From the NCBI RefSeq assembly GCF_020991475.1, contig NZ_JAJMPA010000001.1:744001-808000 (forward strand): 64,000 bases of DNA, read 5' to 3'. The stretch is from Pedobacter sp. MC2016-14 (lineage in GTDB: Bacteria; Bacteroidota; Bacteroidia; Sphingobacteriales; Sphingobacteriaceae). The notes below the pieces were generated by a model. It made no database searches. It was not told the DNA's origin and saw nothing but the letters and a program-made list of their open reading frames with translations. The position numbers and the translations under genes are program-made. Below, one piece after another: positions 50,974-60,975 of the stretch (positions are counted from its first letter, which is position 1; each line of letters begins with the position of its first letter).

Positions 50974-53241
50974 TTAATTTTTTTGAACTATAATTTTATT
51001 GGGCTTTGGCCCCATCACAAATTCCAACTCGCCTCCATTTACAATATCTGCCTGAGTAATAAATGAAGAGGAATAAGGCTTGCCATTGAGCTTAGCGGAC
51101 TGAATGTAAATATTTCGCGCAGAGGCGCGTTCTGCGATTATGGTGAATACTTTTTTCCCGGGTAGCTGCAACTGTATCTGCTTAAAAGAGGGCGAGCCGA
51201 TGGCATAAACTCCCATAACGGGATTAACCGGATAAAAGCCCATGGCGCTAAATACATACCAAGCAGACATTTGGCCGCAATCGTCATTGCCGGCATATCC
51301 TGAGGAAGAATTGTTATACAATTCATTCACAATTTTAGAGACATAGTACTGCGTTTTCCAGGGTTGTCCCGCGTAATTGTACAGGTAAGCCACATGGTGA
51401 CTTGGCTCATTACCGTGGGCATATTGTCCGATAAATCCAGAGGCATTTCCGTTGACTTCATCCGGCTTTGCTTCCAAGCTAAAAAAGACATCCAGCTTAT
51501 CTGTAAAAGCCTGCTGTCCCCCGGTTAACTGAATTAAGTTATTGATGTCCTGAGGCACATACCAGTAATATTGCCAGGCATTTCCTTCGGTAAATGGATG
51601 GCCTCCATTGGAACCATATTTAAGTGGGCTAAAGGGTTCTATCCATTTTCCTTCACTGTCTTTTGCCCTGAAAAATCCAGTTTGTTTGTCGTGCAGATTT
51701 TTATAATATCCCGAGCGTTCCATAAAATGGTGGTAATCTTCCATCTTGCCGAGCTTTTTTGCAAACTGTGCAACACACCAATCGTCATAGGCCATTTCCA
51801 GCGTAATGGATACCGACTGACTTTGGATATTTTCTGGCATATACTGGTATTTTTCCCACACCTTAAACGGCGATCCGGGATGATCGATGGTGGAAGAATT
51901 TTTAACTGCTTCGTAAGCTTTCTCCAAATCAAATCCTTTAAGGTCTTTTAAAGCAGCATCCACAATTACAGGGATGGCATGGTTGCCAATCATACAGTAA
52001 TTCTCTTGCCCCCAGAGCTGCCATATGGGTAAATAACCATAGGCATCATATTGCCTGAGCATACTGTTTACGAATGCGGCACTCCGCTCTGGCTGGGTTA
52101 GGGTATATAGCGGATGAGATGCCCTATAGCTGTCCCACAGCGAAAACGTGGAATATTGAACGCCATCTTTTGCCTGACCGGTGTTATAGTTTATCCCTGG
52201 ATATTCTCCATTTACATCTGCTATATTATTGGGCTGTAAAAAGGCATGATACAGCCCTGTGTAAAACAATTCCTTCTTCACCTCATTGCCTGTAACTTTT
52301 ATTTTTTGCAGTTCCTGTTCCCACTTTTCATCTGCTTCGGCTACGGTTTTACCAAAATCCCAGGCTGGTATTTCTTTAGCTAAATTGAGCTTTGCATTTT
52401 CGATGCTGACAGCTGAAATGCCTATTTTGGCCAGTAATGGAAGGCCATCAGCAAGCTCAAAATCAAGAATAGCCCTTAAATCTGATCCGTTGATTAACTT
52501 CTGATCAAAATACTGTGTACCGCCCTCTACCAGAATATGGTGAGCAATTGGCCTGGAGAATTCAACATGGAAAAATACTTTTCTTAGTTTGGCCCAGCCA
52601 GTAATGACCCGGTAGCCTTCAACCGTATGGTCATCGACCACTTGAAACTGCGCATTTATAATCCTGCTGTTCCAATCGCCTTTTTTCATGGAATGATCTA
52701 AATCGATTACCACATGGGCTTTACTATTTTTTGGAAAAGTATATTTATGGAAGCCGGCATGTGCTGTTGCGGTTAGCTCTACCTCTACATCATAGTCCTT
52801 AAGTTTTACACTGTAATATCCTGGTTTTGCTTTTTCCTGATCGTGGGCAAAGCTGGAACTGTAACCGCTGCCTGGCTTCCCTGGAATTCCCGCCCTGGTT
52901 TTTACCGCTCCGGTGGTCGGCATAAACAAAATGTCGAAGAAATCGGCTGCGCCGGTACCACTTAAATGGGTGTGACTGAACCCTACAATGCTGCGGTCGT
53001 TATAGTCATAACCCGAAGCTGCAGACCAGTCCGGTGACTCCCGGGTATCTGGACTCAGTTGCACCATTCCAAAGGGAACGGTTGCGCCGGGATAGTTATT
53101 TCCGGACAGGCTGTTGGCTACTGCTCCGGTACCAATGAAGGGATTTACGTAAGCAGTTAACTTTTTAGTGGTTTGCGCATACAGCACACTTCCTGTTAGC
53201 TGGGCAAATACAGCAAGGGCAAGGGTCTTGGATCTGATCAT
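50974..53241 (-). CDS. Glycoside hydrolase family 92 (Ca2+-dependent alpha-mannosidase)
   Basis: A 755-residue secreted enzyme (signal peptide to about 22). GH92 enzymes are calcium-dependent exo-alpha-mannosidases. Marks: YVNPFIGTG near 29-37, GFSHTHLSGTG near 87-97, the WDSYRASHPLYTL segment near 365-377, and the signature GNEPSHHVAYLYNYAG near 610-625 followed by GNDDCGQMSAWYVFSAMGFYPV near 650-671. The linkage (alpha-1,2, -1,3, -1,4 or -1,6) cannot be read from sequence. It lies in the PUL between the esterase and GH95 genes with gaps of 2-10 bases. Confidence 0.95.
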   Translation of the reverse strand: MIRSKTLALAVFAQLTGSVLYAQTTKKLTAYVNPFIGTGAVANSLSGNNYPGATVPFGMVQLSPDTRESPDWSAASGYDYNDRSIVGFSHTHLSGTGAADFFDILFMPTTGAVKTRAGIPGKPGSGYSSSFAHDQEKAKPGYYSVKLKDYDVEVELTATAHAGFHKYTFPKNSKAHVVIDLDHSMKKGDWNSRIINAQFQVVDDHTVEGYRVITGWAKLRKVFFHVEFSRPIAHHILVEGGTQYFDQKLINGSDLRAILDFELADGLPLLAKIGISAVSIENAKLNLAKEIPAWDFGKTVAEADEKWEQELQKIKVTGNEVKKELFYTGLYHAFLQPNNIADVNGEYPGINYNTGQAKDGVQYSTFSLWDSYRASHPLYTLTQPERSAAFVNSMLRQYDAYGYLPIWQLWGQENYCMIGNHAIPVIVDAALKDLKGFDLEKAYEAVKNSSTIDHPGSPFKVWEKYQYMPENIQSQSVSITLEMAYDDWCVAQFAKKLGKMEDYHHFMERSGYYKNLHDKQTGFFRAKDSEGKWIEPFSPLKYGSNGGHPFTEGNAWQYYWYVPQDINNLIQLTGGQQAFTDKLDVFFSLEAKPDEVNGNASGFIGQYAHGNEPSHHVAYLYNYAGQPWKTQYYVSKIVNELYNNSSSGYAGNDDCGQMSAWYVFSAMGFYPVNPVMGVYAIGSPSFKQIQLQLPGKKVFTIIAERASARNIYIQSAKLNGKPYSSSFITQADIVNGGELEFVMGPKPNKIIVQKN

Positions 53242-53243
53242 AA

Positions 53244-55505
53244 TTAAAGGGCGCTCGTGAATTCGTAAGTTTTACCTGCTGTAGTATTAAAATGATAAAC
53301 ATAATCCTGCCCGTCTTTTCCGGTTTTCAGCGCTTGAAAGTCACCGCTCAACTTTTGTGAAGACCTGAGCTTACAAAGGCCGCCAGAAAGAGATTTCAGG
53401 CTCAGTTTAACCAGCTTGCCTGCCCGCCATTCGAGATGGCTGAGTTCAAAATTTCCTCTCGCCTTTAATCCCTTGGCAGAACCATTTGCCCATGCTTTGG
53501 GAAGCGCAGGAAGTAATTCTATCTCTTCTGTTTGGCTTTGAACAAGCATTTCTGCAATTCCTGCGGTATAGCCCAGGTTTCCGTCAATCTGAAACGGGGG
53601 ATGTGCGCAAAACAAGTTTGCATATACACCACCGCCATTATCGTAGTTGACCCCAGATCCGCCTACAAGGGTGATAAAGTTTTTAAGAATGGTGTAGGCA
53701 TGGTCACCATCATGCAGTCTTGCCCAGAAATTCATTTTCCAGGCCATGGACCATCCTGTAGATTCGTCGCCACGGGCTGTTAAGCTTACTTTTGCTGCTT
53801 TTGCCAATTCGGGTGTTTTTGATACGCTAAATTGTTTACCGGGGTGCAGTCCAAAAAGGTGCGAAGCATGGCGGTGGGTATCTTTGGGATCGTCCCGATC
53901 TGTTTCCCACTCTTGCAATTGCCCCCATTTGCCAATTTTGGGTTGTAGCAAATTGGCCCTTAAAGTGGTAATCCGGTCTTTATAAGTTTTATCTATCCCC
54001 AAAATGTCTGCCGAAGCAATGTAATTGGTAAAAAGGTCATATACAATTTGCTGATCATAACTCACACCATCTTCAGTTGGCCCATGCTCTGGCGACCAGC
54101 CCATAGGGGAAACTAAAGTACCATCAGGCCTGCGTTTGAGGTGGTCATCCCAAAACATAGTCACTTCTTTTAATATGGGATAAGCAAAGTTTTTCAGGTA
54201 CGCTTTGTCTTTGGTAAAGGCATAGTGTTCCCAAAGATCCTGCACATACCAGGCGCTTCCTGGCGTATTCCATGTAAAGCTTTCACCGCCGAAGATATTG
54301 TTCTCTGTTTTTACCGTCCAGCCCCTCACGCCTGGATATTCCTTTTGTGTATTTTCTTTTTTAACCTCCCTCATACTATTGATATAGTCTAGATAAGGGA
54401 AATGACATTCTGAAAGATTAGCAGGCTCGGCAAGCCAATAATTCATTTGGATATTGATGTTAGAGTGGTAGTCTGAGCGCCATGGCGGGTTATTGCTTTC
54501 ATTCCATAAGCCTTGCAGGTTTGCAGGTAGTCCCCCTTTTCTGGAAGAACTGATTAATAAATACCGTCCATATTGAAAAAGTAAAGCTTCTAACTCCGGA
54601 TCTTGTTTCTTCTTGTAGTTTATAAGTCTTTCATGAGTAGCTGAAGCAGCTATTTCAGGAGCAGTAGTGCCTAAACTTAAAGCAACTCTTCCAAACAGAG
54701 ATTGATAATCCTGAAGGTGCCTGGTCATCAACTGCTGAAAAGTTTTTCTGGCTGCAATGTCAATGGCTTGATTAACTTTTATTGCCGGGTCTTCTGCCCG
54801 CCATTTCTTTGCCCTCTGGTTGCTATAGTCTGTTGCTGCAGAAAGGATAATTGTTAGTCCATCGGCTCCTTTTAAATTTAATTGAGAACCGCCTTTACCA
54901 TCTGGTTCTGCAATGCATGTTCCCCCAACATTTTTAAGCAATGCTGTAGCCTGGTATTTTAATCCATTGGGTAATTTTCCGGAGATTTTAATGCGGGTAC
55001 CCTCTGCCGATGTAGTGGATTGATGTGCATCACTAAGCTGTATAACCGCTGAATAGGCTGCTTTTTTATTCGCAGTAAAATGCATTACCATCACCTGATC
55101 TGGATAACTGCAGAAATACTGTCGTTTGTAGGCTACATTGTTGCTGCTGTAGGTGATTTCCTGAACCGCGCGGCTAATGTCTAACTGCCTTTTATATGCT
55201 ACAGGATTACTTTCTGAAGCTTGAAAGTTGATGTACAAATCGCCAAATGCCTGGTAAGCACCTGTTTCTTGTTCATCACCTGTCCAGAGGCTGATTTCAT
55301 TAAATTGTATACGTTCCCGGGCAATTCCTCCAAAGACCATTCCGCCCATTCGTCCGTTACCCAAAGGGTAGGCTTCTGTCATCCAGGTCTGAGCGGGCCT
55401 GTTGTCCCACAAGGTCATGCTTTTATTTTGCGCCAGCAGCTGTTTAAGAGGGAGGAGCAAAATAATAAGCAGTATCATTTTAGCATTTAAGGATTTCTTG
55501 AGCAT
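53244..55505 (-). CDS. Glycoside hydrolase family 95, shortened N-terminal domain
   Basis: A 753-residue secreted enzyme (signal peptide to about 25). Catalytic marks are intact: NINIQMNYWLAEPANLSE near 350-367, MGWSPEHGP near 470-478 (acid Glu) and QIDGNLGY near 639 (Asp). Compared with the other GH95 in the locus it lacks about 40-45 residues in the N-terminal beta-sandwich: after LWTGDEQETGAYQ it runs straight into AFGDLYINF, skipping the helical insert. The two proteins are clearly diverged, so they probably act on different linkages or sugars (fucose against galactose). Confidence 0.92.
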   Translation of the reverse strand: MLKKSLNAKMILLIILLLPLKQLLAQNKSMTLWDNRPAQTWMTEAYPLGNGRMGGMVFGGIARERIQFNEISLWTGDEQETGAYQAFGDLYINFQASESNPVAYKRQLDISRAVQEITYSSNNVAYKRQYFCSYPDQVMVMHFTANKKAAYSAVIQLSDAHQSTTSAEGTRIKISGKLPNGLKYQATALLKNVGGTCIAEPDGKGGSQLNLKGADGLTIILSAATDYSNQRAKKWRAEDPAIKVNQAIDIAARKTFQQLMTRHLQDYQSLFGRVALSLGTTAPEIAASATHERLINYKKKQDPELEALLFQYGRYLLISSSRKGGLPANLQGLWNESNNPPWRSDYHSNINIQMNYWLAEPANLSECHFPYLDYINSMREVKKENTQKEYPGVRGWTVKTENNIFGGESFTWNTPGSAWYVQDLWEHYAFTKDKAYLKNFAYPILKEVTMFWDDHLKRRPDGTLVSPMGWSPEHGPTEDGVSYDQQIVYDLFTNYIASADILGIDKTYKDRITTLRANLLQPKIGKWGQLQEWETDRDDPKDTHRHASHLFGLHPGKQFSVSKTPELAKAAKVSLTARGDESTGWSMAWKMNFWARLHDGDHAYTILKNFITLVGGSGVNYDNGGGVYANLFCAHPPFQIDGNLGYTAGIAEMLVQSQTEEIELLPALPKAWANGSAKGLKARGNFELSHLEWRAGKLVKLSLKSLSGGLCKLRSSQKLSGDFQALKTGKDGQDYVYHFNTTAGKTYEFTSAL

Positions 55506-55517
55506 AATTTTAAGGAT

Positions 55518-57170
55518 CTATCTAAATAAGTAAAACAGTACGGACATGATGATAAAAAGTAGCGCTGATAAGATTTTGTAATTACCCAATCCCTGCCATC
55601 CTTTAGACTGCAGGGGTTCGGAAAAAGATTTCCAGTATAAAACCCTGCTGTCTTTTGTATGCTGAACGGGGTAAAGGAAAGAGAACACAACCTGCATCAA
55701 CACACAAATACAGAAGAGATAAAAGGCAACCATCATAAATGGGATGTGGGCAATTGCCGTTTCAGTAAATGTTTTATTGACTATAAATACGGCCGCACCT
55801 AATGCAGAGCCAAGCCATAGGGTAAGTTTTGCGGATTTGGCAGATGCTTTTTCCCAGAATACGCCTAATAAAAACACACAGGTAATTGGTGGGGCCACAT
55901 GCGCAATAATATCATTGAGGCCATTAAAAATACTCTCGTATTTATTGAGTAGCGGCAACAAAAATAAGGAAAACACGAGTGCAATGCCCGCAGCAATTTT
56001 ACCTGTTTTTACCAATTGCTGATCGCTTAATCCTGGCTTATACCGGGCATAAATGTCATAACTTACCATGGTTGAAATGGAATTTAATGCGCCTGATACC
56101 TGGCTCATTAAGCCCGATAATAAAGCGGCGATAAGTACACCAACTAATCCGGTAGGCAGAAGCTGGGTAATCATTAGGGTATAAATTCCTTTGCTATCTA
56201 CCGTTTTTACGCCTGCCGCATCAACAGCGGTAATGGCAGAGAGGTCCAGTTTTCCGGATTGTGCCAAGGTATAAGCAAACAGGCCCGGAAGTATGAAAAT
56301 AAATACGGGAAGTATTTTAATAAAGCCGCAAAATATAGGGCCTATACGGGCATGATTTTCATCTTTTGCCCCCAATACGCGCTGTACTATGGTTTGATCT
56401 GCGCACCAGTACCAAATGCCCAATACAGGGTAACCTAAAAACACCGCATACCAGGGCATGCCCCCGGCGTCGCCATGCGGCCGCAACATAGAAAGTTTTT
56501 CCATGCTGTTGGTTCTTTTCAGCACATCTACCATAGGTTGCCAACCATCCATTTGGTAATATGCCGCTACACAAATTACAAATGCGCCCGTTAGTAAGAC
56601 CACCGTTTGAATGGATTCTGTAACCACAACTGCTTTTAAGCCGCCAATAATGGTGTAAACGGCCGTGATGATAGAAATGACAATGACACTAACATAAATA
56701 TTTACCCCAAAAAGTGTTTTAAGTACAATTCCTCCGGCAAGCATGGAAAATGCGATATGGATAATAATTGCAGAGAATATGGAAATGAAAGTAAGCCAAT
56801 CGCGGCTGGACCTGTCGTACCGTTTCTCTAAAAAATCTGGTAAGGTAGACACCCCGGATTTGATGTAGAACGGGGCAAAAAACAAGGCAAGCAAGATCAG
56901 GGTAAAAGCGGCCATCCATTCAAAATTGCCATTGAGCAGTCCGGTATCAAAACCACTTTGTGCCAGACTCACTAAATGAACGGTAGAAATGTTGGTGGCA
57001 AATAAGGCAAGTCCTATGGCAGGCCAGCGCAGGGATTTTCCTGCCAGAAAGTATTGACTGGCGGCATCGGCTTTACTTTTATTGCGGTGCCTGATGCCAA
57101 CCCAAAGGCCGATTACCAGAATGGCAGCAATATAAAAGATGCTGATAAGAAGATCTGTGAGGTGTATCAT
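55518..57170 (-). CDS. Sodium/solute symporter (SSS family)
   Basis: A 550-residue inner-membrane protein with 13-14 hydrophobic segments, of the SSS/SGLT family. The segment ATNISTVHLVSLAQSGF near 57-73 and the GGLKAVVVTESIQ block near 176-188 belong to the Na+-binding core of these carriers. In the PUL its likely cargo is L-fucose or another monosaccharide released in the periplasm. It is encoded between L-fuconate dehydratase (19-base gap) and GH95 (12-base gap). Confidence 0.9.
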   Translation of the reverse strand: MIHLTDLLISIFYIAAILVIGLWVGIRHRNKSKADAASQYFLAGKSLRWPAIGLALFATNISTVHLVSLAQSGFDTGLLNGNFEWMAAFTLILLALFFAPFYIKSGVSTLPDFLEKRYDRSSRDWLTFISIFSAIIIHIAFSMLAGGIVLKTLFGVNIYVSVIVISIITAVYTIIGGLKAVVVTESIQTVVLLTGAFVICVAAYYQMDGWQPMVDVLKRTNSMEKLSMLRPHGDAGGMPWYAVFLGYPVLGIWYWCADQTIVQRVLGAKDENHARIGPIFCGFIKILPVFIFILPGLFAYTLAQSGKLDLSAITAVDAAGVKTVDSKGIYTLMITQLLPTGLVGVLIAALLSGLMSQVSGALNSISTMVSYDIYARYKPGLSDQQLVKTGKIAAGIALVFSLFLLPLLNKYESIFNGLNDIIAHVAPPITCVFLLGVFWEKASAKSAKLTLWLGSALGAAVFIVNKTFTETAIAHIPFMMVAFYLFCICVLMQVVFSFLYPVQHTKDSRVLYWKSFSEPLQSKGWQGLGNYKILSALLFIIMSVLFYLFR

Positions 57171-57189
57171 ACTCTTGCTTTGCTTTAAA

Positions 57190-58413
57190 TTAATCCTTCA
57201 AATCGCAGCTACTTCCTGGTTCTTGTGGCGTGATATAAACACCCCCTTTAATTTGTACAGGATGCACAAAATGTTGCTGCAGGTGAGGAATTTGTTCCAG
57301 GAACAAAGCCTCATGGCCCATGCTAATATGATTAAATAAAACGAGATGTTGATGTAACTGGCCCATATCACCCACATGCGGAACTACGGGGATGCCGTAT
57401 TTGCGACAAAGCAAGCTCACTGTAATAAACTCACTCACGCCTCCTACGCGAACGGCATCTACCTGAATGAAGCCGGCACATTTGCTTTGAAGGTAGTTTT
57501 TAAAGATGATCCGGTTGGGCACATGTTCTCCAAGGGCTAATTTAGTAGGCGCAATGGCATCGGCCAGTGTTTTATGTGCTAATATGTCGTCGGGATGTGT
57601 AGGCTCTTCAATCCAATATGGATTCATTGACTGCAACTGTTTGCATATTTTTAAAGCCTGGGGCAGGTTCCATTGCTGGTTTGCATCAAGCATGATCTTA
57701 ACGGCATCTCCGGTAGTTTCTCTAACCAGGTGTGCGCGGCGAATGTCTCTTTCTGCTTCTGCTGAGCCCACCTTTAATTTCATTGCTATATAGCCCTGAT
57801 CTACAGCCCGGAGGGTATTCTCCCGTACTTGTTCATCGCTGTAGTTAAACCAGCCAATGGAGGTATCGTATCCTGGATAGCCCTTTAAAAGGATGTCTTT
57901 TCGCTGTTCTTTGCCTACGGTATTCTGAATGAGCAGTGATAGTGCTTGCTGTTCTGTTAATTCATCTTCCAGATAAGACAAGTCTAATGTTTTTACGATT
58001 TGCTCTGGTGAAAGATCGGTAAGTAGTTTCCAAAGCGGAACCCCTCTTTTTTTTGCCCAGAGGTCGTAACAGGCATTGGTAACAGCGGCAAGGCCCAGGT
58101 GCACCACCCCCTTATGCGGACCCAGCCATCTGAATTGCTGCTCATTGGAAAACTGTTTAAAGGTCTCTCCAAAGTTTGCCATGAGCTCTTCAATGTCTTT
58201 TCCTTTTAATTGTTCTGCATAGAACTGAGCTGCCTTGCAAACCAGGTCATTGCCCTCACCAAGGGTGAAGGCAAAACCAGTTCCGGTATGACCACTATCG
58301 TCATGTAAATAGGTTACGGCATAAGAATAGATTGGATCTCGGTGAATGGCATCGCTACCAGCACCTTTTCCAAGGGGAAATCGGACGTCTTTTGTTGTGG
58401 TCTTTAGTATCAT
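57190..58413 (-). CDS. L-fuconate dehydratase (enolase superfamily)
   Basis: A 407-residue cytosolic enzyme that dehydrates L-fuconate to 2-keto-3-deoxy-L-fuconate. The N-terminus KDVRFPL...GSDAIHRDP and the GTGFAFTLGEGNDL segment are specific for this family (Xanthomonas FucD, human ENOSF1). Barrel marks: the KLK pair (Lys212, Lys214), Mg2+ ligands Asp243, Glu269 and Glu296, Asp319, and the general base His346. The spacing of the Asp/Glu/His set agrees with the characterised enzyme. It is the strongest evidence that the PUL handles L-fucose by the non-phosphorylating route. Confidence 0.9.
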   Translation of the reverse strand: MILKTTTKDVRFPLGKGAGSDAIHRDPIYSYAVTYLHDDSGHTGTGFAFTLGEGNDLVCKAAQFYAEQLKGKDIEELMANFGETFKQFSNEQQFRWLGPHKGVVHLGLAAVTNACYDLWAKKRGVPLWKLLTDLSPEQIVKTLDLSYLEDELTEQQALSLLIQNTVGKEQRKDILLKGYPGYDTSIGWFNYSDEQVRENTLRAVDQGYIAMKLKVGSAEAERDIRRAHLVRETTGDAVKIMLDANQQWNLPQALKICKQLQSMNPYWIEEPTHPDDILAHKTLADAIAPTKLALGEHVPNRIIFKNYLQSKCAGFIQVDAVRVGGVSEFITVSLLCRKYGIPVVPHVGDMGQLHQHLVLFNHISMGHEALFLEQIPHLQQHFVHPVQIKGGVYITPQEPGSSCDLKD

Positions 58414-58427
58414 GAGAAGAGTATATT

Positions 58428-59621
58428 TTATTGATAATTCCAGAAAGTAAGCTCACTGATATTACTTGCTGTATTCCCGGTTGCAGTAGTTAGCACCCTA
58501 ATCCTGATGTAGCGTACTGCTGGTGGATTTGGCATTAAGCTTATTTTTAAGGCACTACTTCCATCATCATTTCTTGTGACTTCTTTTAACAAGGTCCATC
58601 CTTTGGCTACAGATTCTGCCGCCCAGCCGTTTTCATCTGCTCTCAGATTCGTTGCGGTTAAGGTATTGGAGCCCCAAATCTCAAACTTGATTGGATTGTG
58701 ACAGCAATCCCTTCCGGTTTCTTCCATGTAAGTAAGCTGCTTATAAGTCCTGCCCATATCAATTGTAAACACGTGCGGATAAGATCCGTTATTGGTATGA
58801 AAAATATTAGGGTAGCCTTGCGGACTAACAGTACCGTCCCATAATTTCTCAATACTGGTACCATAATCAGCATAGGCATCGTTAGGGAGTGGTGCCGCGC
58901 TAAACAATGATTTCTTGCACATCACATCTTTATAAACATAAGGAGGATACGCACTAAATTCCTGAACGGTAAACACATCTAAAGAGCCCTGACCGGGAAT
59001 GTAAGAAGACCTGTAAAAGATCTCCGTACCTTCTTTAAGGTCTGCAAGCGTTAAAGAAGAGGCGGTAGGCAAAAGGATTTTCTCTACAGTTGCTCCCGAT
59101 GTATTGGTATACCTTACTACGGTATTGACATTAATGGTATCAGGTGCATTAAAATTTAATGTAAATACACCATTGTCGTCCCTGGTATAGGGCTCTTCTG
59201 CATCATATGCGCGGTTTAACAAGCCAGCCCTATAAGTGGGGCCATAGATCTTAACATTATTTACAATTGTGGGTATGGACTTATTGCCCTTTGCATCGTA
59301 AGAATATATTGTAAAAGCATAAACGAATTCCTGAAGGTTCTCTATTAATGCAGAAACACTATCTGTCTTGGCCGTTATATTGACAACCTGGGAATCGGTT
59401 TTGTTATAGAAAACGACGTATTTAACAATACTTGGATCTGTACTGGATTTCCATTTTAATAAGGTCCTTAAATTACCCGGCTTGCTGACAACTTTTCCAA
59501 CGCTGCCGGTGTATACAATTTCTTTCCCATCAAAAAAGTTCCTGAAGTCGGTCTGTTCCTTTTCACAGCTTAGCATAAGTGCGAACAGAAAACATCCGAT
59601 TATGAACATAAAATTTTTCAT
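58428..59621 (-). CDS. Surface glycan-binding lipoprotein: DUF4998 + discoidin-like domain
   Basis: A 397-residue lipoprotein (signal with lipobox LMLSC, cysteine near 19). The N-terminal part resembles DUF4998, with fibronectin-like strands (NLRTLLKWKSSTDPSIVKYVVFYN); the last 140 residues look like an F5/8 type C (discoidin) jelly roll, with WDG, FTIDMGRTYKQLTY and VRYIRIRVL motifs. It most likely sits on the cell surface and binds the target polysaccharide together with SusD. It is separated from the next lipoprotein gene upstream by 115 bases that hold a strong hairpin. Confidence 0.8.
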   Translation of the reverse strand: MKNFMFIIGCFLFALMLSCEKEQTDFRNFFDGKEIVYTGSVGKVVSKPGNLRTLLKWKSSTDPSIVKYVVFYNKTDSQVVNITAKTDSVSALIENLQEFVYAFTIYSYDAKGNKSIPTIVNNVKIYGPTYRAGLLNRAYDAEEPYTRDDNGVFTLNFNAPDTINVNTVVRYTNTSGATVEKILLPTASSLTLADLKEGTEIFYRSSYIPGQGSLDVFTVQEFSAYPPYVYKDVMCKKSLFSAAPLPNDAYADYGTSIEKLWDGTVSPQGYPNIFHTNNGSYPHVFTIDMGRTYKQLTYMEETGRDCCHNPIKFEIWGSNTLTATNLRADENGWAAESVAKGWTLLKEVTRNDDGSSALKISLMPNPPAVRYIRIRVLTTATGNTASNISELTFWNYQ

Positions 59622-59647
59622 CTGTTTAAATTTGTTTTTTAGCTGTT

Positions 59648-59709
59648 ATGAAGCTATCATGATCTTAATCTTTCTACTTTGTGATTTTGAAAGATCATGA
59701 TGGTTTCAT
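59648..59709 (-). promoter_or_regulatory. Intra-operon stem-loop (19-bp stem, 24-base loop)
   Basis: ATGAAGCTATCATGATCTT (59648-59666) and AAGATCATGATGGTTTCAT (59691-59709) pair over all 19 positions, with two G-T pairs. It fills the only sizeable gap of the PUL, between the two surface-lipoprotein genes. No T-run follows on the minus strand. It could be an mRNA processing or stability element, or a protein-binding site. Confidence 0.65.
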
Positions 59710-59736
59710 CTGATTATATTTTTTTAAATGCCTTTG

Positions 59737-60960
59737 TTATAGAGGTGTACCAAAAGGTGTAATTTCCATGATGTATGCTGTACCACTGGTTCCCCAGGTT
59801 GATGCGATTGCAACTCTCAAATACCTAACCGCAGGCGCTTGAAGCGGCACCCTAAATTCGACACCTTTTTTAACAAAATCTTCATCTGCGGAGGTAGTTG
59901 AACCAGGGCTACTGCCTGATGGAGGATTAGGAAACTTGAAATTTCCAAGATTGATCCAATCTCCTAATACCGTACCTTCGGCAGCTACCAGTGGTAGTCT
60001 CCGGTCTGTAGGACTAGCTACATTTGAGCCCCATAAAGAAAATTCTTTAGGGTTACCGTTATTGTAAGTGAACTGTCCCGTTCTTTCATATAATACAAAG
60101 CGGCTTAGTTTGTAAGATCGTCCAACGCCAAAGGTTACTGTAAATGGTAGTTGTCCTCCATCCGCAGAATGCCATCCATTTCCATCTGTTCTGCCATCCC
60201 ACATGCTGGTGGTAGGCCAGTCGGAATACGCCAGCTGTGCATCCGAAGCGAGTGTTAACGTGCTGAATTTGCTTTTATCTAGTGCTTCTTCAAAAATAGG
60301 CGTTAGTGTCTTTTTCAACGTGTCAGATACATTGCCCCATTTATCAGTAACATATATGGCGAAATCTTGTGATTCCGCTTTGAATCCCCGAACAGCGTAG
60401 TCGATAGTTTCGAGCTTGGAAAAGAACTGATCCTGTATCTCCATAGCCCTTGTATTGGCATTGTAGGCCAGGAAAACCAGCCCAACCTCCTTTTTCGTAG
60501 GATTACTGGCCGTAATACTCACACCTCCAAAATCAGGAACCATATTTAGGCTTGGTCTTACCAATTTATATACTGGTATTGTGGGGTTAACTGTAACCGT
60601 AACCGGGTCTGACATAACATTTGCTCTTGATACGGTATATAATGTTACTTCGTAAGATTTGGCTTCGGCAAATCCATTTACCACAATGGTATCCTGGTAA
60701 TACGATGACTTGGCTTCTCTCGAAGTACTTCCATTGATCTTGTACTTTGCCTGTACGTACAAAATATTAGGCGAATTTGGCAGATCGTAGGTGATATTTG
60801 CACCGCCATTAAAATTATCGACTTTAATATTGCTAACCACATCAGGTTTAGTTAGATCACCTGATATGACTTCATTAAAACCTTTATTGTTCTTTTTACA
60901 GCCCATTGCGACAGCAATCAGCAAGATAAAAAGTATAGTGAGTTTATTTTTAGGTATCAT
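59737..60960 (-). CDS. Surface glycan-binding lipoprotein: DUF4959/DUF5126/DUF5000
   Basis: A 407-residue lipoprotein (lipobox AVAMGC, cysteine near 21). Order: DUF4959 fibronectin-like domain (about 30-120, with PDVVSNIKVDNFNGGANITYDLP), DUF5126 (about 125-230) and a C-terminal discoidin-like DUF5000 (about 240-405, with WDGRTDGNGWHSADGG and PAVRYLRVAIAS). This is a standard companion of SusD in Bacteroidota PULs and should bind the substrate at the cell surface. It lies 15 bases after susD. Confidence 0.88.
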   Translation of the reverse strand: MIPKNKLTILFILLIAVAMGCKKNNKGFNEVISGDLTKPDVVSNIKVDNFNGGANITYDLPNSPNILYVQAKYKINGSTSREAKSSYYQDTIVVNGFAEAKSYEVTLYTVSRANVMSDPVTVTVNPTIPVYKLVRPSLNMVPDFGGVSITASNPTKKEVGLVFLAYNANTRAMEIQDQFFSKLETIDYAVRGFKAESQDFAIYVTDKWGNVSDTLKKTLTPIFEEALDKSKFSTLTLASDAQLAYSDWPTTSMWDGRTDGNGWHSADGGQLPFTVTFGVGRSYKLSRFVLYERTGQFTYNNGNPKEFSLWGSNVASPTDRRLPLVAAEGTVLGDWINLGNFKFPNPPSGSSPGSTTSADEDFVKKGVEFRVPLQAPAVRYLRVAIASTWGTSGTAYIMEITPFGTPL

Positions 60961-60975
60961 AATTTCTTTATTTAT

